Source of the DNA: Beroe forskalii
Lineage: Eukaryota; Ctenophora; Nuda; Beroida; Beroidae
DNA: 64,000 nucleotides
Reading direction: 5' to 3'
Assembly: GCA_011033025.1 (NCBI GenBank)
Contig: WFMF01000057.1
Coordinates: 62,001 to 126,000 of the forward strand
Every line of letters starts with the position of its first letter. Position 1 is the first letter of the stretch. Under the pieces are notes generated by a model. The model was not told the origin of the DNA. It made no database searches and saw only the letters and a list, made by a program, of their open reading frames with translations. A program made the translations under genes and the position numbers. Below are positions 24,001 to 36,000 of the stretch, one piece after another.

Positions 24001-27000
24001 TCTAACTAATATTCAATATTTAGATGTGCGTTACAGGTCAATTATCTGTCATAACTATCTTTATTTCCCATGATTAGTATTAGTGGATGATTATTGATTA
24101 CCCTTATAACCTTCTTCCCAACGAATATAATTATCTCAAGTGTTTCCCAGGATAGGTCATTGTTGATGATCTTCGCACTTCCAAGTTCCAGCTCAAGGCG
24201 TTATTTCTAATCAGGCGGTATTTCTAGTGTTGTCAGATCATGGCTCGTGATAAAAGTTATATCTGTTCAGAGTGTGATGAAACAGGACATGTCGCAGAGG
24301 GGTGCCCTCAGATAGCCCGAGTTGAGCGGTCTTATGAAGAGGACCGTCTGAAAACGGGTATAAAATTCTCAGCCTATCGGGATACAAAAGTAACGGTCCT
24401 TACCCCTGGCACAAGATGTGATAAGTGTTCTAAATTGCAAATAGCACAGCTAAATGATGATGAATTCAAGTGTAAGTGTGTTGTTCCAAGAGATGAAGTT
24501 AAACCAATCAAAAACTTTAAAGACCTGGAGTTGGAAAGCCAAATACTCTTCAATATCGTTAATAAGAAGAGTTGCAATTTTGAAGTTCCTACCCCAATAC
24601 AGCGGTTCGCTCTGCCTACCATTCTGAAAGGGCATGATGTGATGGGATGCGCTCAAACTGGAACTGGAAAAACAGCTGCATACCTTATTCCTATTGTTAA
24701 GTTTGTAGTGGAGAAAGGTTTCAGGAAAACTGCTGTGGGAAATGATGAAGCTCAGAAACCAGAAGTGCTGATAGTCGCCCCTACTAGAGAACTGGCACAA
24801 CAGATTCAACGGACGGCTCTCAAACTAACCCTTAGAATGAAGCATTCTTGTGGGATTAAAGTCATATTTGGGGGAGCTGCTAGCCAGCCACAACGCCGGA
24901 GGGTCAGAAAAGGTTGCAATATCCTCATTGGAACGCCTGGAAGAATCCTACATTTCATTAAGGACTACATAATCAGCATGGAGAACACAGAATACTTGGT
25001 GCTGGATGAAGCCGATAAGATGGTTGATGACGGGTTCAGACCAGATTTGGAGAAAATCATTGGGCTGACTGATATGCCCAGTAAAGAATACCGACAGACC
25101 CTGATGTTCAGCGCCACATTCAGATCGGATTTACAAGATATTGCAGCTGCAGCCATGAAGAAGAACTTCAGAATCATCAAGGCGGGAAAAATAAGCTCTG
25201 CTCAACCTAATGTCAAGCAGGAATTTGAATGCATAGACGATAATAATCAGAAGTTGCCCCGTTTGAAAGAAATATTGTGTGATCTTTATGTGAATTCAGA
25301 AAAGACTTTTCTTGAACACAATTGCTGGAAACGGGAGCCTGGCCACCCCAATAATGTCGACTATTTGTGTCATGTTTTGGGAAAGTGTTGCGGATTAAAG
25401 ACACTCATCTTTGTTGAAACGAAGAGACAGGCCCAAGAAATAGCAGAATGCGTGAATGAACACATGTATAATTTTTTCAAGTCTAGGTTCATGAAAAGCT
25501 TCCAGAACATGCCAATATGTAATGACCTGGATTTAGTGCATTTCGGTGCAACGCAGATTCATGGTGGTATGTCACAAGGTGCTCGTGAATTTGCTCTCCT
25601 AGGATTTAAGCAATGTTCCTACCCCATACTTGTTGCTACTAACGTAGCTGCTAGAGGGCTGGATATCGAGGGTGTATCTTATGTCATCAACTTCGAACTG
25701 CCTCTTAACCTGAGTAAAATAGCTAAGTATCACAACGAAGACACTAAAGCTTTGAAGGGTGGTGAGATCAAAAGACGGCCAGTTCGGGATCAATTTGAGG
25801 AGTACATTCACCGAATTGGTCGGACGGGCAGAGCTGGAAACACGGGGACTTCCATAACACTGTTTAGCCAGAAGGAAGATAAGCACTTGGCTATATCCTT
25901 CGTCAGGATGCTGGAGATAGCTCAGCAAGATGTGCCAGAATGGTTGTTAGAGATTGCTGAGGAAGAGGCTAGTGTCTTACGAGCAGGTAAAAAGGCTCCC
26001 AAGGAAAAGATTATTTCGAAGACAGCGGAGGTTTTGGCTGAATTGAGCATTAAAGAAAGTCCTATAATTGGACCTGACAGCATAGAACTATGGGGCAATG
26101 AGGACTGAGTTGTATAAATGATGTTTAATTATTATATCGTGATGTTGTATGTGGCGAATATTTCATAACCTTATCGTATATTTTATTGATGTTTTAATCA
26201 ATATAAGTTTCAATCATAATAGTATTATGCTTATTTTTTATTTTCTGGGTGACATTGTTAAATTTGTAGTGAATATTGGTAGATGGTGGATATTTGAAGA
26301 GTCATAAACAATTTATGGTAATCCTTTATCTTATACGTTTGACTTTTGGACATTCAACAGCCCCTAATAGACACTTCCACTTCATTGTTTTCTCAATAAC
26401 TTTTCTCAATAGTATTCTCTAGAGTTAGAAACTAATTTCAAGATTAAATTGTTATCCAGTGGCATGTTGATATTATAAAATGTTATTATGATCACAAATG
26501 TTTCATGCGTTAAAAATCAAGTTTATCTATTATATACGACGTCTAAAATCGAATTTAAAAAACCAAAATCTGTCTAACTTTTTAAAATAACTCTCTCGGC
26601 TGATTTGTAATACAGAAGTCTGCTGGAAATCACATCTCAAATCTTATCTTAAAATCCTCTGGTAAAGTTGAGCACAACTCATCAAAAATCGCTGACTGGC
26701 TCTCTGTCAAGAAGTTTTTTCCAGTCACCAACTTTACCTTTCCTAATGAAATCCTTTTTCATATCAACAGCATTCTCTCCAAAGTCATTTCTGTTCAACC
26801 TATCATCGTTCTTCATGTTAGTAAAGGTGCTGCTGCTGCTGTTGGCGTTTTCAATGATCCGCTCCTCTGATACTGCCAGTCCCAAGAACTTGACAATCTG
26901 CCCGATAACCCTTGGCACCATGTCTTTGAATGCTACAATCAGGACATTAGGATCATTCCTGTGGGGCAACCAACTCCTAACGTACTCGAGACTTGATTTG

Positions 27001-30000
27001 GGGCCGTATTTTAGTAGGCAATGTTTAATTATCCATTGAACAAAACATTTTCATCAGTTAATTCTCGAGATAATTTTAATTTAATTCACCTTGTACATTT
27101 GACTGCATTCAACTGCATTTAACTTTATAGATCACATTTTGGATCATTTCTTCTAAATGGCCGTCGAATCAATCCTGCAATATTCTGCAGCTGCTTGTAA
27201 ACAAGAAAACATTGTACTCACTTCCAACTTGTCTACTCAGTTACTGGGTTTTGAATTACCATCTCCATGCTCCATTGACGTGTTATCCCCCGTACAATGG
27301 ATCACAGTGACGTCATCTCCTCAGCCTCCATAAGGTATAAAGCTGTACAGTGTACTAAAGCTTGTATAATGTATACTGCAGTACAGTGTACTACAGTTAT
27401 AAGTTTATAATATAAATGGGATAAATATTATATTATAAACATAATGTAAATATGTAATACACGCGCATCGCTCAATGCTCAAACTACGTACCTTGAACTG
27501 AAGTTGATGACAATATTGACATATTATTGTATAAGCGTATATCATTATAAATTATGTATCAAGTATACTCTGGCAGTGTTGATGTTATGTTGCCATATGA
27601 AATTTTATGTTTTCATTGGCCTACAAATCTACAATCCTGATAGTTAGCCTGAATCAAGCGAACGCCGCATCGAATATTTTCTTTTCAATTCCCTTCATAA
27701 TTAGTCGCTCAGTGCTTGAGACTTGAGAGAGTTGTGGTCGTATTTTAGTAGGCAATATAATGTTGGTCGTATGAAAGTATACCACGACCCCTACTGACCC
27801 CTCTGCTGATTCTGACTGACCCCTCTGGAACTTTAGACCCCTGGTGGACCCCTAGTGACCCCCTGCTGACCGCCTGGTGAACCCCTACAGCTTTTAAAAC
27901 ATTCATGTTATATGTTAGAGTTATGATCAGGAAGTGGTCAGTAGGGGTTCACCAGGGGGTCAGTAGGGGTTCACCAGGGGTTCACCAGGGGGTCAGCAGG
28001 GGTTCACCAGGGGGTCAGCAGGGGTTCACCAGGGGGTCAGCAGGGGTTCACCAGGTGGGTCAGTAGGGGTTCACCAGGGGTTCACCAGGGGGTCAGTAGG
28101 GGTTCACCAGGGGGTCAGTAGGGGGTCAGTAGGGGTTCACCAGGGGTCAGCAGGGGTTCACCAGGGGGTCAGTAGGGGTTCACCAGGGGGTCAGTAGGGG
28201 GTCAGTAGGGGTGCACCAGGGGGTCAGTAGGGGTTCACCAGGGGGTCAGTAGGGGTTCACCAGGGGGTCAGTAGGGGTTCACCAGGGGGTCAGTAGGGGT
28301 TCACCAGGGGGTCAGTAGGGGTTCACCAGGGGGTCATTGGTATACTTTCATACGACCATAATGTTTTATTAGGGGCCATTTAAAAAGGACGACCACAATG
28401 AGGGGGAGGGGGTGTCTGGCCAATGCGGACGTTTCCGGACATAGGGAGGAGGGGGTGTTTCGACAAATGTGAGCATCCGCGGTTTATGGAAGTTTTGTTC
28501 AATTCGACTATGAAATCGTGAAATTTCGGGCCCAAAAATGATGACCCAAAAGATTTTCAAGAAAAACGCGGACGTTTCTGGAGCGCGGACAAGTAAAGGG
28601 GAGGGAGGGGTATAAAATGGCTGCATTTTGCGGACGTCCTTTATGGATGGCATCGAACCAACTTTGTTATCAGTTTAGTTGAAAATGGGATCTATTACGT
28701 GTATACAATTTATGTAATTCATCATTGTCTTCAACGCCTTTATCTTATTAGCAAGTGTTTTATAGTGCACCATTCTCCCGTGTGTATCATGTTTACTAAA
28801 TACTGATTGCTCGCCCCATCAGTGAGTGCTGAGACATGCCTCTTGGATTACGGTGATGATTTCCACAAGTTGATTCTCCTCAGTTATAACGAATGAATTT
28901 GACTGTATTTAAGATTATTTTTCGCTCCATTCGACGTGACCGTTACACCCGGGTTCCTGTTACGAGAAAACTCGCGAGAAAACTCGCGAGAAAACTCGCA
29001 AGAAAACTTACGAGAAATGTTTTCGCCGCAGTTCCTGTACAAAAATTTTCGCGAGAAAAACCACCCTTTTTCCTCGCGAGAATACTCGCGAGAAATTTGA
29101 ACGCGTTTTTTTGCACATTTTCCTCGCAAGAATTCTCGCAAGGAAAATACGAAAAAGGAATAATTGATTTTGGATGGAATGTTACACATAATGGGAATAT
29201 CGAATTATGAGCGTCAATTACGTCCAAGCAAAACAAAAAAACTCGTATACAGGAACTATGTTGATGAAAATCCTGATTTCTCGCAAGTTTTCTTGCAAGT
29301 TTTTTCGTGAGTTTTTCTCGTAACAGGAACCCGGGTGTTACGCAAGCAACTTTTTTGGTCACGTGTTAACCACGTGACGGACCCTGTGAGAGGGATTCAC
29401 CACGTGACTGTGACACGTGGCGATCCCTGGTCGGTCAGATCAGAAGGATCCGGTTCGCAACTTACTATAGAAAAGCTTGCAGTACCAGCGGACGAGAAAC
29501 ACGCGGGTGTACGCTATCAACATACTTCTTTGAGGTCCAATAATGAGATCATATCAGCCGCTTCCTAATTAAGTACGGATATAGCTTTACACATTGCTGC
29601 ACCCGGGAGTGTTCAAGGTTGGATATGGGCCAAGAACCAGGATCCTGGACAACTAATGCTGGACAACTAATCCTGGACAAGAGCGGTTCCTGGACAACTA
29701 ATATGCGGTACCAACGGACGAGAACAATTTTCAATCGTTGTTCTAAGTACCTATTGTATCCTCTTCAACTGCGCCAGAAATTAAAACTAAAAGCAGGAGA
29801 CAAAAGCACACTATTTCAACTTCCTAATACCAAGAAATGAATTGTCCTCCTGTTGCTGTTGGTGAAGCGTGCTATAACTGAGCTCTAGCATCGAAAACGT
29901 TCAATAACTGAGCAATGTTTCAGTTATTGGGTGCTTTGTCTTCTCGTGGCAAGTCACGTGTCACAAAGAGGGGCATTAGGGTCACGCGGAACATCTTAAT

Positions 30001-33000
30001 TACCAATAGTACTGCCGCTTTAAAGTCACGTTTTAGGGCGTCTGAATCATGGGGAACTGTGATGCAAAAGGAATACCGTGCTGTGATTGGTCCCTGAAAT
30101 TACGTGGCTGAAAATGCATGTAGGTGCATGTGAATCGTCTTAAGAGCGAAAAATAAAAGCGCTATATTGGTCTCGTTACTAAATCTCGTGCCTACGGCAC
30201 TCGCTTTAGTAACGAGACCAATAACTACTCTGGATCTGTACATTCTGGATCTGTATTTGCTTGTTAATGGCCGTTGAATTCTGAGCTATTCATAGGCAAT
30301 ACCAGCAATATTATGTATTGTGGTTGCAAAATTGTACTCAGTTGCAACAAATCTAATTTCTACTCTGCTACTGGGTTTTGAATTACCATCTCCATGCTCC
30401 ATTGACGTGTTATCCCCCGTACATGGATTTCAGTGACATCATTTTCTTAGCTTTGAGTTGTAAATTAATGTAGTAAATTTCGGCCATTTAAGACCCCTCC
30501 CTCCCCCCTTGTCCGCATTCCATGAAACCCGGACGTTCGCATTTTCCCCGAAAATCTTTTGGGTCATCATTCTCGGGCCCGAAATTTCACGATTTTCTTT
30601 TGAAATACCCTTGAAATTGACCAAAATTTCAATACACTGCGGACGTCCGCATTTGGCAAAACACCCCCTCTAACAGCCACCACCCCTCTCACATCACACT
30701 TTTTCCTCTCCCACTTCACTCTCTCATCTCACACTATACTGCACCCCGTCACTTCGTGACTCCCTTATCGACAGCTGATCTTTTCACGCACATACTCACA
30801 TTCCATGTCCACTGCCATCTGACACCCTCAATGCACATACTCACATTCCATGTCCACTGCCATCTGACACCCTCAACGCACATACTCACATTCCATGTCC
30901 AATGCCATCTGACACCCTCAACGCACATACTCACATTCCATGTCCACTGCCATCTGACACCCTCAACGCAATACTCACATTCCATGTCCACTGCCATCTG
31001 ACACCCTCAATGCACATACTCACATTCCATGTCCAATGCCATCTGACACCCTCAACGCACATACTCACATTCCATGTCCACTGCCATCTGACACCCTCAA
31101 CGCAATACTCACATTCCATGTCCACTGCCATCTGACACCCTCAACGCACAAACATCCCACACACCATTCACCCTTGGCTGAAGAAGATTAGCACATGCTA
31201 TTTGAAAGCTACCAACAAACCAACCTCGTGTCAATTATAGTCTCAACAGCCCCCACCACAGACCCTCTCCCCCTATGTCCGTGAACGTCGGCATTGGTCA
31301 GACTCCCTCCTCCCCCCTCATTGCGGAATGCAGACGTCCTTTATGGCTTTCCCTTAGTGGATGATTATTGATTACCCTTATAACCCTCTTCCCAACAAAT
31401 ATAATTATCTCAAGTGTTTCCCAGGATAGGACATTGTTGGTGATCCTCGCACTTCCGACTTCCAATAAAAGGCGGTATTTCTAGTCAGGCGATAGTTCTA
31501 GTGTTGTCAGATCATGGCTCGTGGTAAAAGTTATATCTGTTCAGAGTGTGATGAAACAGGACATGTCGCAGAGGGGTGCCCTCAGATAGCCCGAGTTGAG
31601 CGGTCTTATGAAGAGGACCGTCTGAAAACGGGTATAAAATTCTCAGCCTATCGGGATACAAAAGTAACGGTCCTTACCCCTGGCACAAGATGTGATAAGT
31701 GTTCTAAATTGAAATAGCACAGTTATATGAGGAAGAATTCAAGTGTAAGTGTGTTGTTCCAAGAGATGAAGTTAAACCAATCAAAAACTTTAAAGACCTG
31801 GAGTTGGAAAGCCAAATACTCTTCAATATCGTTAATAAGAAGAGTTGCAATTTTGAAGTTCCTACCCCAATACAGCGGTTCGCTCTGCCTACCATTCTGA
31901 AAGGGCATGATGTGATGGGATGCGCTCAAACTGGAACTGGAAAAACAGCTGCATACCTTATTCCTATTGTTAAGTTTGTAGTGGAGAAAGGTTTCAGGAA
32001 AACTGCTGTGGGAAATGATGAAGCTCAGAAACCAGAAGTGCTGATAGTCGCCCCTACTAGAGAACTGGCACAACAGATTCAACGGACGGCTCTCAAACTA
32101 ACCCTTAGAATGAAGCATCCATGTGGGATTAAAGTCATATTTGGGGGAGCTAAAAGCCAGCCACAACGCCGGAAGGTCCGACAAGGTTGCAATATCCTCA
32201 TTGGAACGCCTGGACGAATCCTACATTTCATTCAGGACTACACAATCAGCATGGAGAACACAGAATACTTGGTGCTGGATGAAGCCGATAAGATGGTTGA
32301 TGACGGGTTCAGACCGGATTTGAAGACAATCATTGGGCTGTCTGATATGCCCAGCAAAGAATACCGGCAGACCCTTATGTTCAGCGCCACATTCAGATCG
32401 GATTTACAAGAAATTGCAGCTGGAGCCATGAAGAAGAACTTCAGAATCATCAAGGCAGGAAAAATAAGCTCAGCACAACCTGATGTTAAGCAGGAATTCG
32501 AATACATAGACAATGATGATCAAAAATTGCCCCGTTTGAAAGAAATATTGGTTGATCTTTATGTGAATTCAGAAAAGACTTTTCTTGAACACAATTGCTG
32601 GAAACGGGAGCCTGGCCACCCCAATAATGTCGACTATTTGTGTCATGTTTTGGGAAAGTGTTGCGGATTAAAGACACTCATCTTTGTTGAAACGAAGAGA
32701 CAGGCCCAAGAAATAGCAGAATGCGTGAATGAACACATGTACAGCTTTTGCAATGGTAGGTTTTTCAAAAACTTCAAGAACATGCCAAAATGTGATGACC
32801 TAAATTTTGTGTCATTCGGTGCAACTGCAATTCATGGTGGTATGAAACAAGGCGCTCGTGAAGATGCTCTCAAACGATTTAAGCAATGTTTCTACCCCAT
32901 TCTTGTTGCTACTAACGTAGCTGCTAGAGGGCTGGATATTGAGGGTGTGTCTTATGTCATCAACTTCGAACTGCCTCTTAACCTGAGTAAAATAGCTAAG

Positions 33001-36000
33001 TATCACGATGAAGATACTAAAGCTTTGAAGGGTGGTGAGATCAAAAGACGGCCAGTTCGGGATCAATTTGAGGAGTACATTCACCGAATTGGTCGGACGG
33101 GCAGAGCTGGAAACACGGGGACTTCACTATCATTTTTCCGCGAACTTGAAGACAAGCACTTGGCTATATCCTTCATGAGAATGCTGGCAGACGCTAAGCA
33201 GTATGAACCAGAATGGTTGAGTAAGATTGCTGATGAGCAAGCTAGTGTCTTAAACGCAGGTAAAAGGGCTGACAAGAAAAAGATTGTTTACAAGTCTATG
33301 GAGATGGACGCAGGTAAAAGGGCTGACAAGAAAAAGATTGGTTCAAAGACAGCGGAGGTAAACGCAGGAAAAAAGGCTCCCAAGAAATGGATTGTTTCGA
33401 AGACATCGGAGGTTTTGGCTGAATTGAGCATTAAAGAAAGTCCTATAATAGGACCTGACAGCAATGAACTTTGGGGCAATGAGGATTGAGTTGTTTAAGG
33501 GGGGGGGGGGGGGGGGTGGGGGGGGGGTTCAACCCAAAATTTTTGGAAGACACGTTTCTGAGATAATGGTTGACCCAAAAGGTACACCCCTGGGGCCAAC
33601 TTTTTGGCTAGGTTTGGTACCCCCAGACCAACTGGCGCTCGGTGCCCAAAAATGGGCCCAAAATGGGCAAATTTTTTCAAAAGCCACTTGGGTGGAATCT
33701 GAGGTGTGCAATCGATAGATAATGGTTCCGATAGATAATTAGCGGAATTTTTATTTAGGTCCCCAAAAAAATTTTGGGGACCTAAATCAAAATTCCGCTC
33801 TATAACATAATAGGAATTTAGTTTTGAAGCGATTCTTAAAATTTCATGTAAAATATTGAAAAATGGCTGAGATTTTGAAAAAAAAGTAAAGTCGATTTTT
33901 GCAACACTGCAAACCAAGAAAATGGCGATTTTGTGGTTTTTTAGAGGTTTTTTGGACTTCAAATCGCCATTTGAGCTGCAATCAAACCCGAACTTGCCGA
34001 GAATACGTAATTCAACGCTATTAATCGAATAAAGTTGGTTTCATCCAGGAATATTGATATTTGGCCAAGTTATGGGCCAAAATAGGCTGCCACAACACGC
34101 GTATGCATACGTTTTTCGGCCATTACTCGGCGATTTTTTGAGATATCGACTTCAAAGTTTTTTATGGTAACTCAGGAGACCATTATCTATCGATTGCAAA
34201 CCTCAGATCCCGCCCAAGTCGCTTTTAAAAATGTGCCCATTTTTGGGTGCGGCGCCACGGCGGTGCCAGTGGGTCTGGGGGTACCAAACCCAGCCAAAAA
34301 GTTGGCCCCAGGGGTGTTCCTTTTGTATCAACCATTATTTCAGAAACGTGTTTTCCAAAAAGTTTGGGTTGAACCCCACCCACCCCCCTCCCCCCCCCCC
34401 CCCCCCCCCCCTTAAAGTTAAATAATGTTTTATTATCTTGATGTTGCATTTGGCGAATATTTCGTAACCTTATCGTATATTTTATTGATTTTTTAATCAA
34501 ATCAAGTTCCAATCATAATAGTATTATGGTTATTTTTAAACTTTCTGGGTGACAATCTTTGTATTGAATAGTCGTAAATGGTGGATATTTGAATAATCAT
34601 AAACAATTAATAGATATTTCCACTTCATAGTTTTCTCAATAACTATTCAATAGTATCCTCTGAAAATATGAAAAGGGTTTCTATTTTATGAGTTAGAAAC
34701 TAATTTGAAGATTAAAAATTGTAATCCAGTGACATGTTGATATTATTAAAATTTTATAATAATCAAAAGTTTTTCATGCTTTAAAAATCAAGTTTAAACT
34801 AGAGTGTATACATTATACAACGACTATAATCGAATTTAAAAAACCAAAATCGTGTCTAATCTCTTAAAATAATTCTCTATATTGATTTGTAATACATATG
34901 TCTGCTGGAAATCACATCTCAAATCTTATGTTAAAATCCTCTGGTAAAGTTGAGCACAACTCATCAAAAATCGCTGACTGGCTCTCTGTCAAGAAGTTTT
35001 TCCAGTCACCAACTTTACCTTTCCTAATGAAATCCTTTTTCATATCAACAACGTTCTCTCCCAAGTCCTTTCTGTTCAATCTATCATCCTTCTTCATGTT
35101 AGTAAAGGTGCTGCTGTTGGCGATTTCACTGATCCTCTCCTCTGACACTGTCAGTCTCAAGAACTTGGCAATCTGCCCGATAACCCTTGGCAGGTCCTCC
35201 ACCATGTCTTCGAATGCTACAAACAGGACATTAGGATCATTTCTGTGGGGCAACCAACTCCTAACGTGCTCTATCCACGTACCGTAGTGAAGTGGGTTAT
35301 CACTGGTGTAGTGCTTGAAAAACTCCTCAAAGCTCTCAAACTCAAAGCCATCGTATATTTGCTTGAAGAACTTGGTATGGTGGAAATACGAGACCGACAC
35401 GTCCTTGGGGTTGCGGTAGCAGTACACAATCTTTGTGTCCCTGGTGATGGACTGGGGTAACCACTCGTGGAGAAGGTGGAATCTGAAGATCCTGGGGTAG
35501 GGAAGGTCCTCCACTACAGAAGATGGCATGGTCGTTATCCAGGGCACCGCCTCGTCCAAACTCCGGAGCTCCGGCTTGTCATGGAGCTGGTAGAGGATGT
35601 AGGAGAGCCAGGTGGTCCCGGACTTGGGGTACGTCACCAGACACACGTCTCCTGGCCGGGCGGTGTGGTGGTCCTGCAGGTGGCTCAGACGTTCAGGCGT
35701 CACGAACACGGGCAGGGCCATGCCCCGGTACGCGTTGTGGGGGAAGGGCAGGTTGTTTGGCGGGTACAGCTTCGACATGGCAAGCTGAGGTGGTGAGATA
35801 GGGTTAGCAATTAGCGGGCTGACACTAAGAAGGATTAATGATAACAGATGAGCCTAGATTATACATACATGTAGTTCATGACAACCGTGTATAAAACACT
35901 GCAACAAAACATATAATCTCAAACTGAAAAGTGCAAATTTACAGCCGTAACGTTTACCTCAATCAATAACATTTTTCTAGTTATAAACATACAATGAAGA

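Larger units (their letters stand above)
22690..26985 (+). repeat. Tandem segmental duplication, unit A
   Basis: The unit contains flanking sequence, the intact helicase (24240-26108) and the 3' part of an antisense sulfotransferase (to 26985). It matches unit B (27345-35250), which is expanded by insertions. Conservation upstream of the helicase is continuous from 24083. Confidence 0.85.
27345..35250 (+). repeat. Tandem segmental duplication, unit B
   Basis: Starts with sequence matching 22735 (GCTGTACAGTGTACTAAAGC) and carries the frameshifted helicase and the intact sulfotransferase. It is longer than unit A because of insertions at 27764-28358, 28942-29342, 30780-31150 and 33499-34411. 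Confidence 0.82.

Noticed and set aside
27764-28358. Possible telomere-like or gene regulatory G-rich repeat
   Set aside because: The unit is not a telomere repeat, and exact inverted ends with a target duplication show it is the body of an inserted element.
28893-29362. ORFs on both strands with repeats of [10 protein letters not shown]
   Set aside because: They arise from the CTCGCGAGAAA repeats of the TIR element.
33499-34411. Plus and minus ORFs within the TTAA element
   Set aside because: They read through the inverted repeats and the homopolymer runs (poly-Gly or poly-Pro); no transposase motifs.
35523-35801. Plus-strand ORFs of 92 and 109 codons
   Set aside because: They are shadows of the GC-rich start of the sulfotransferase gene on the minus strand.
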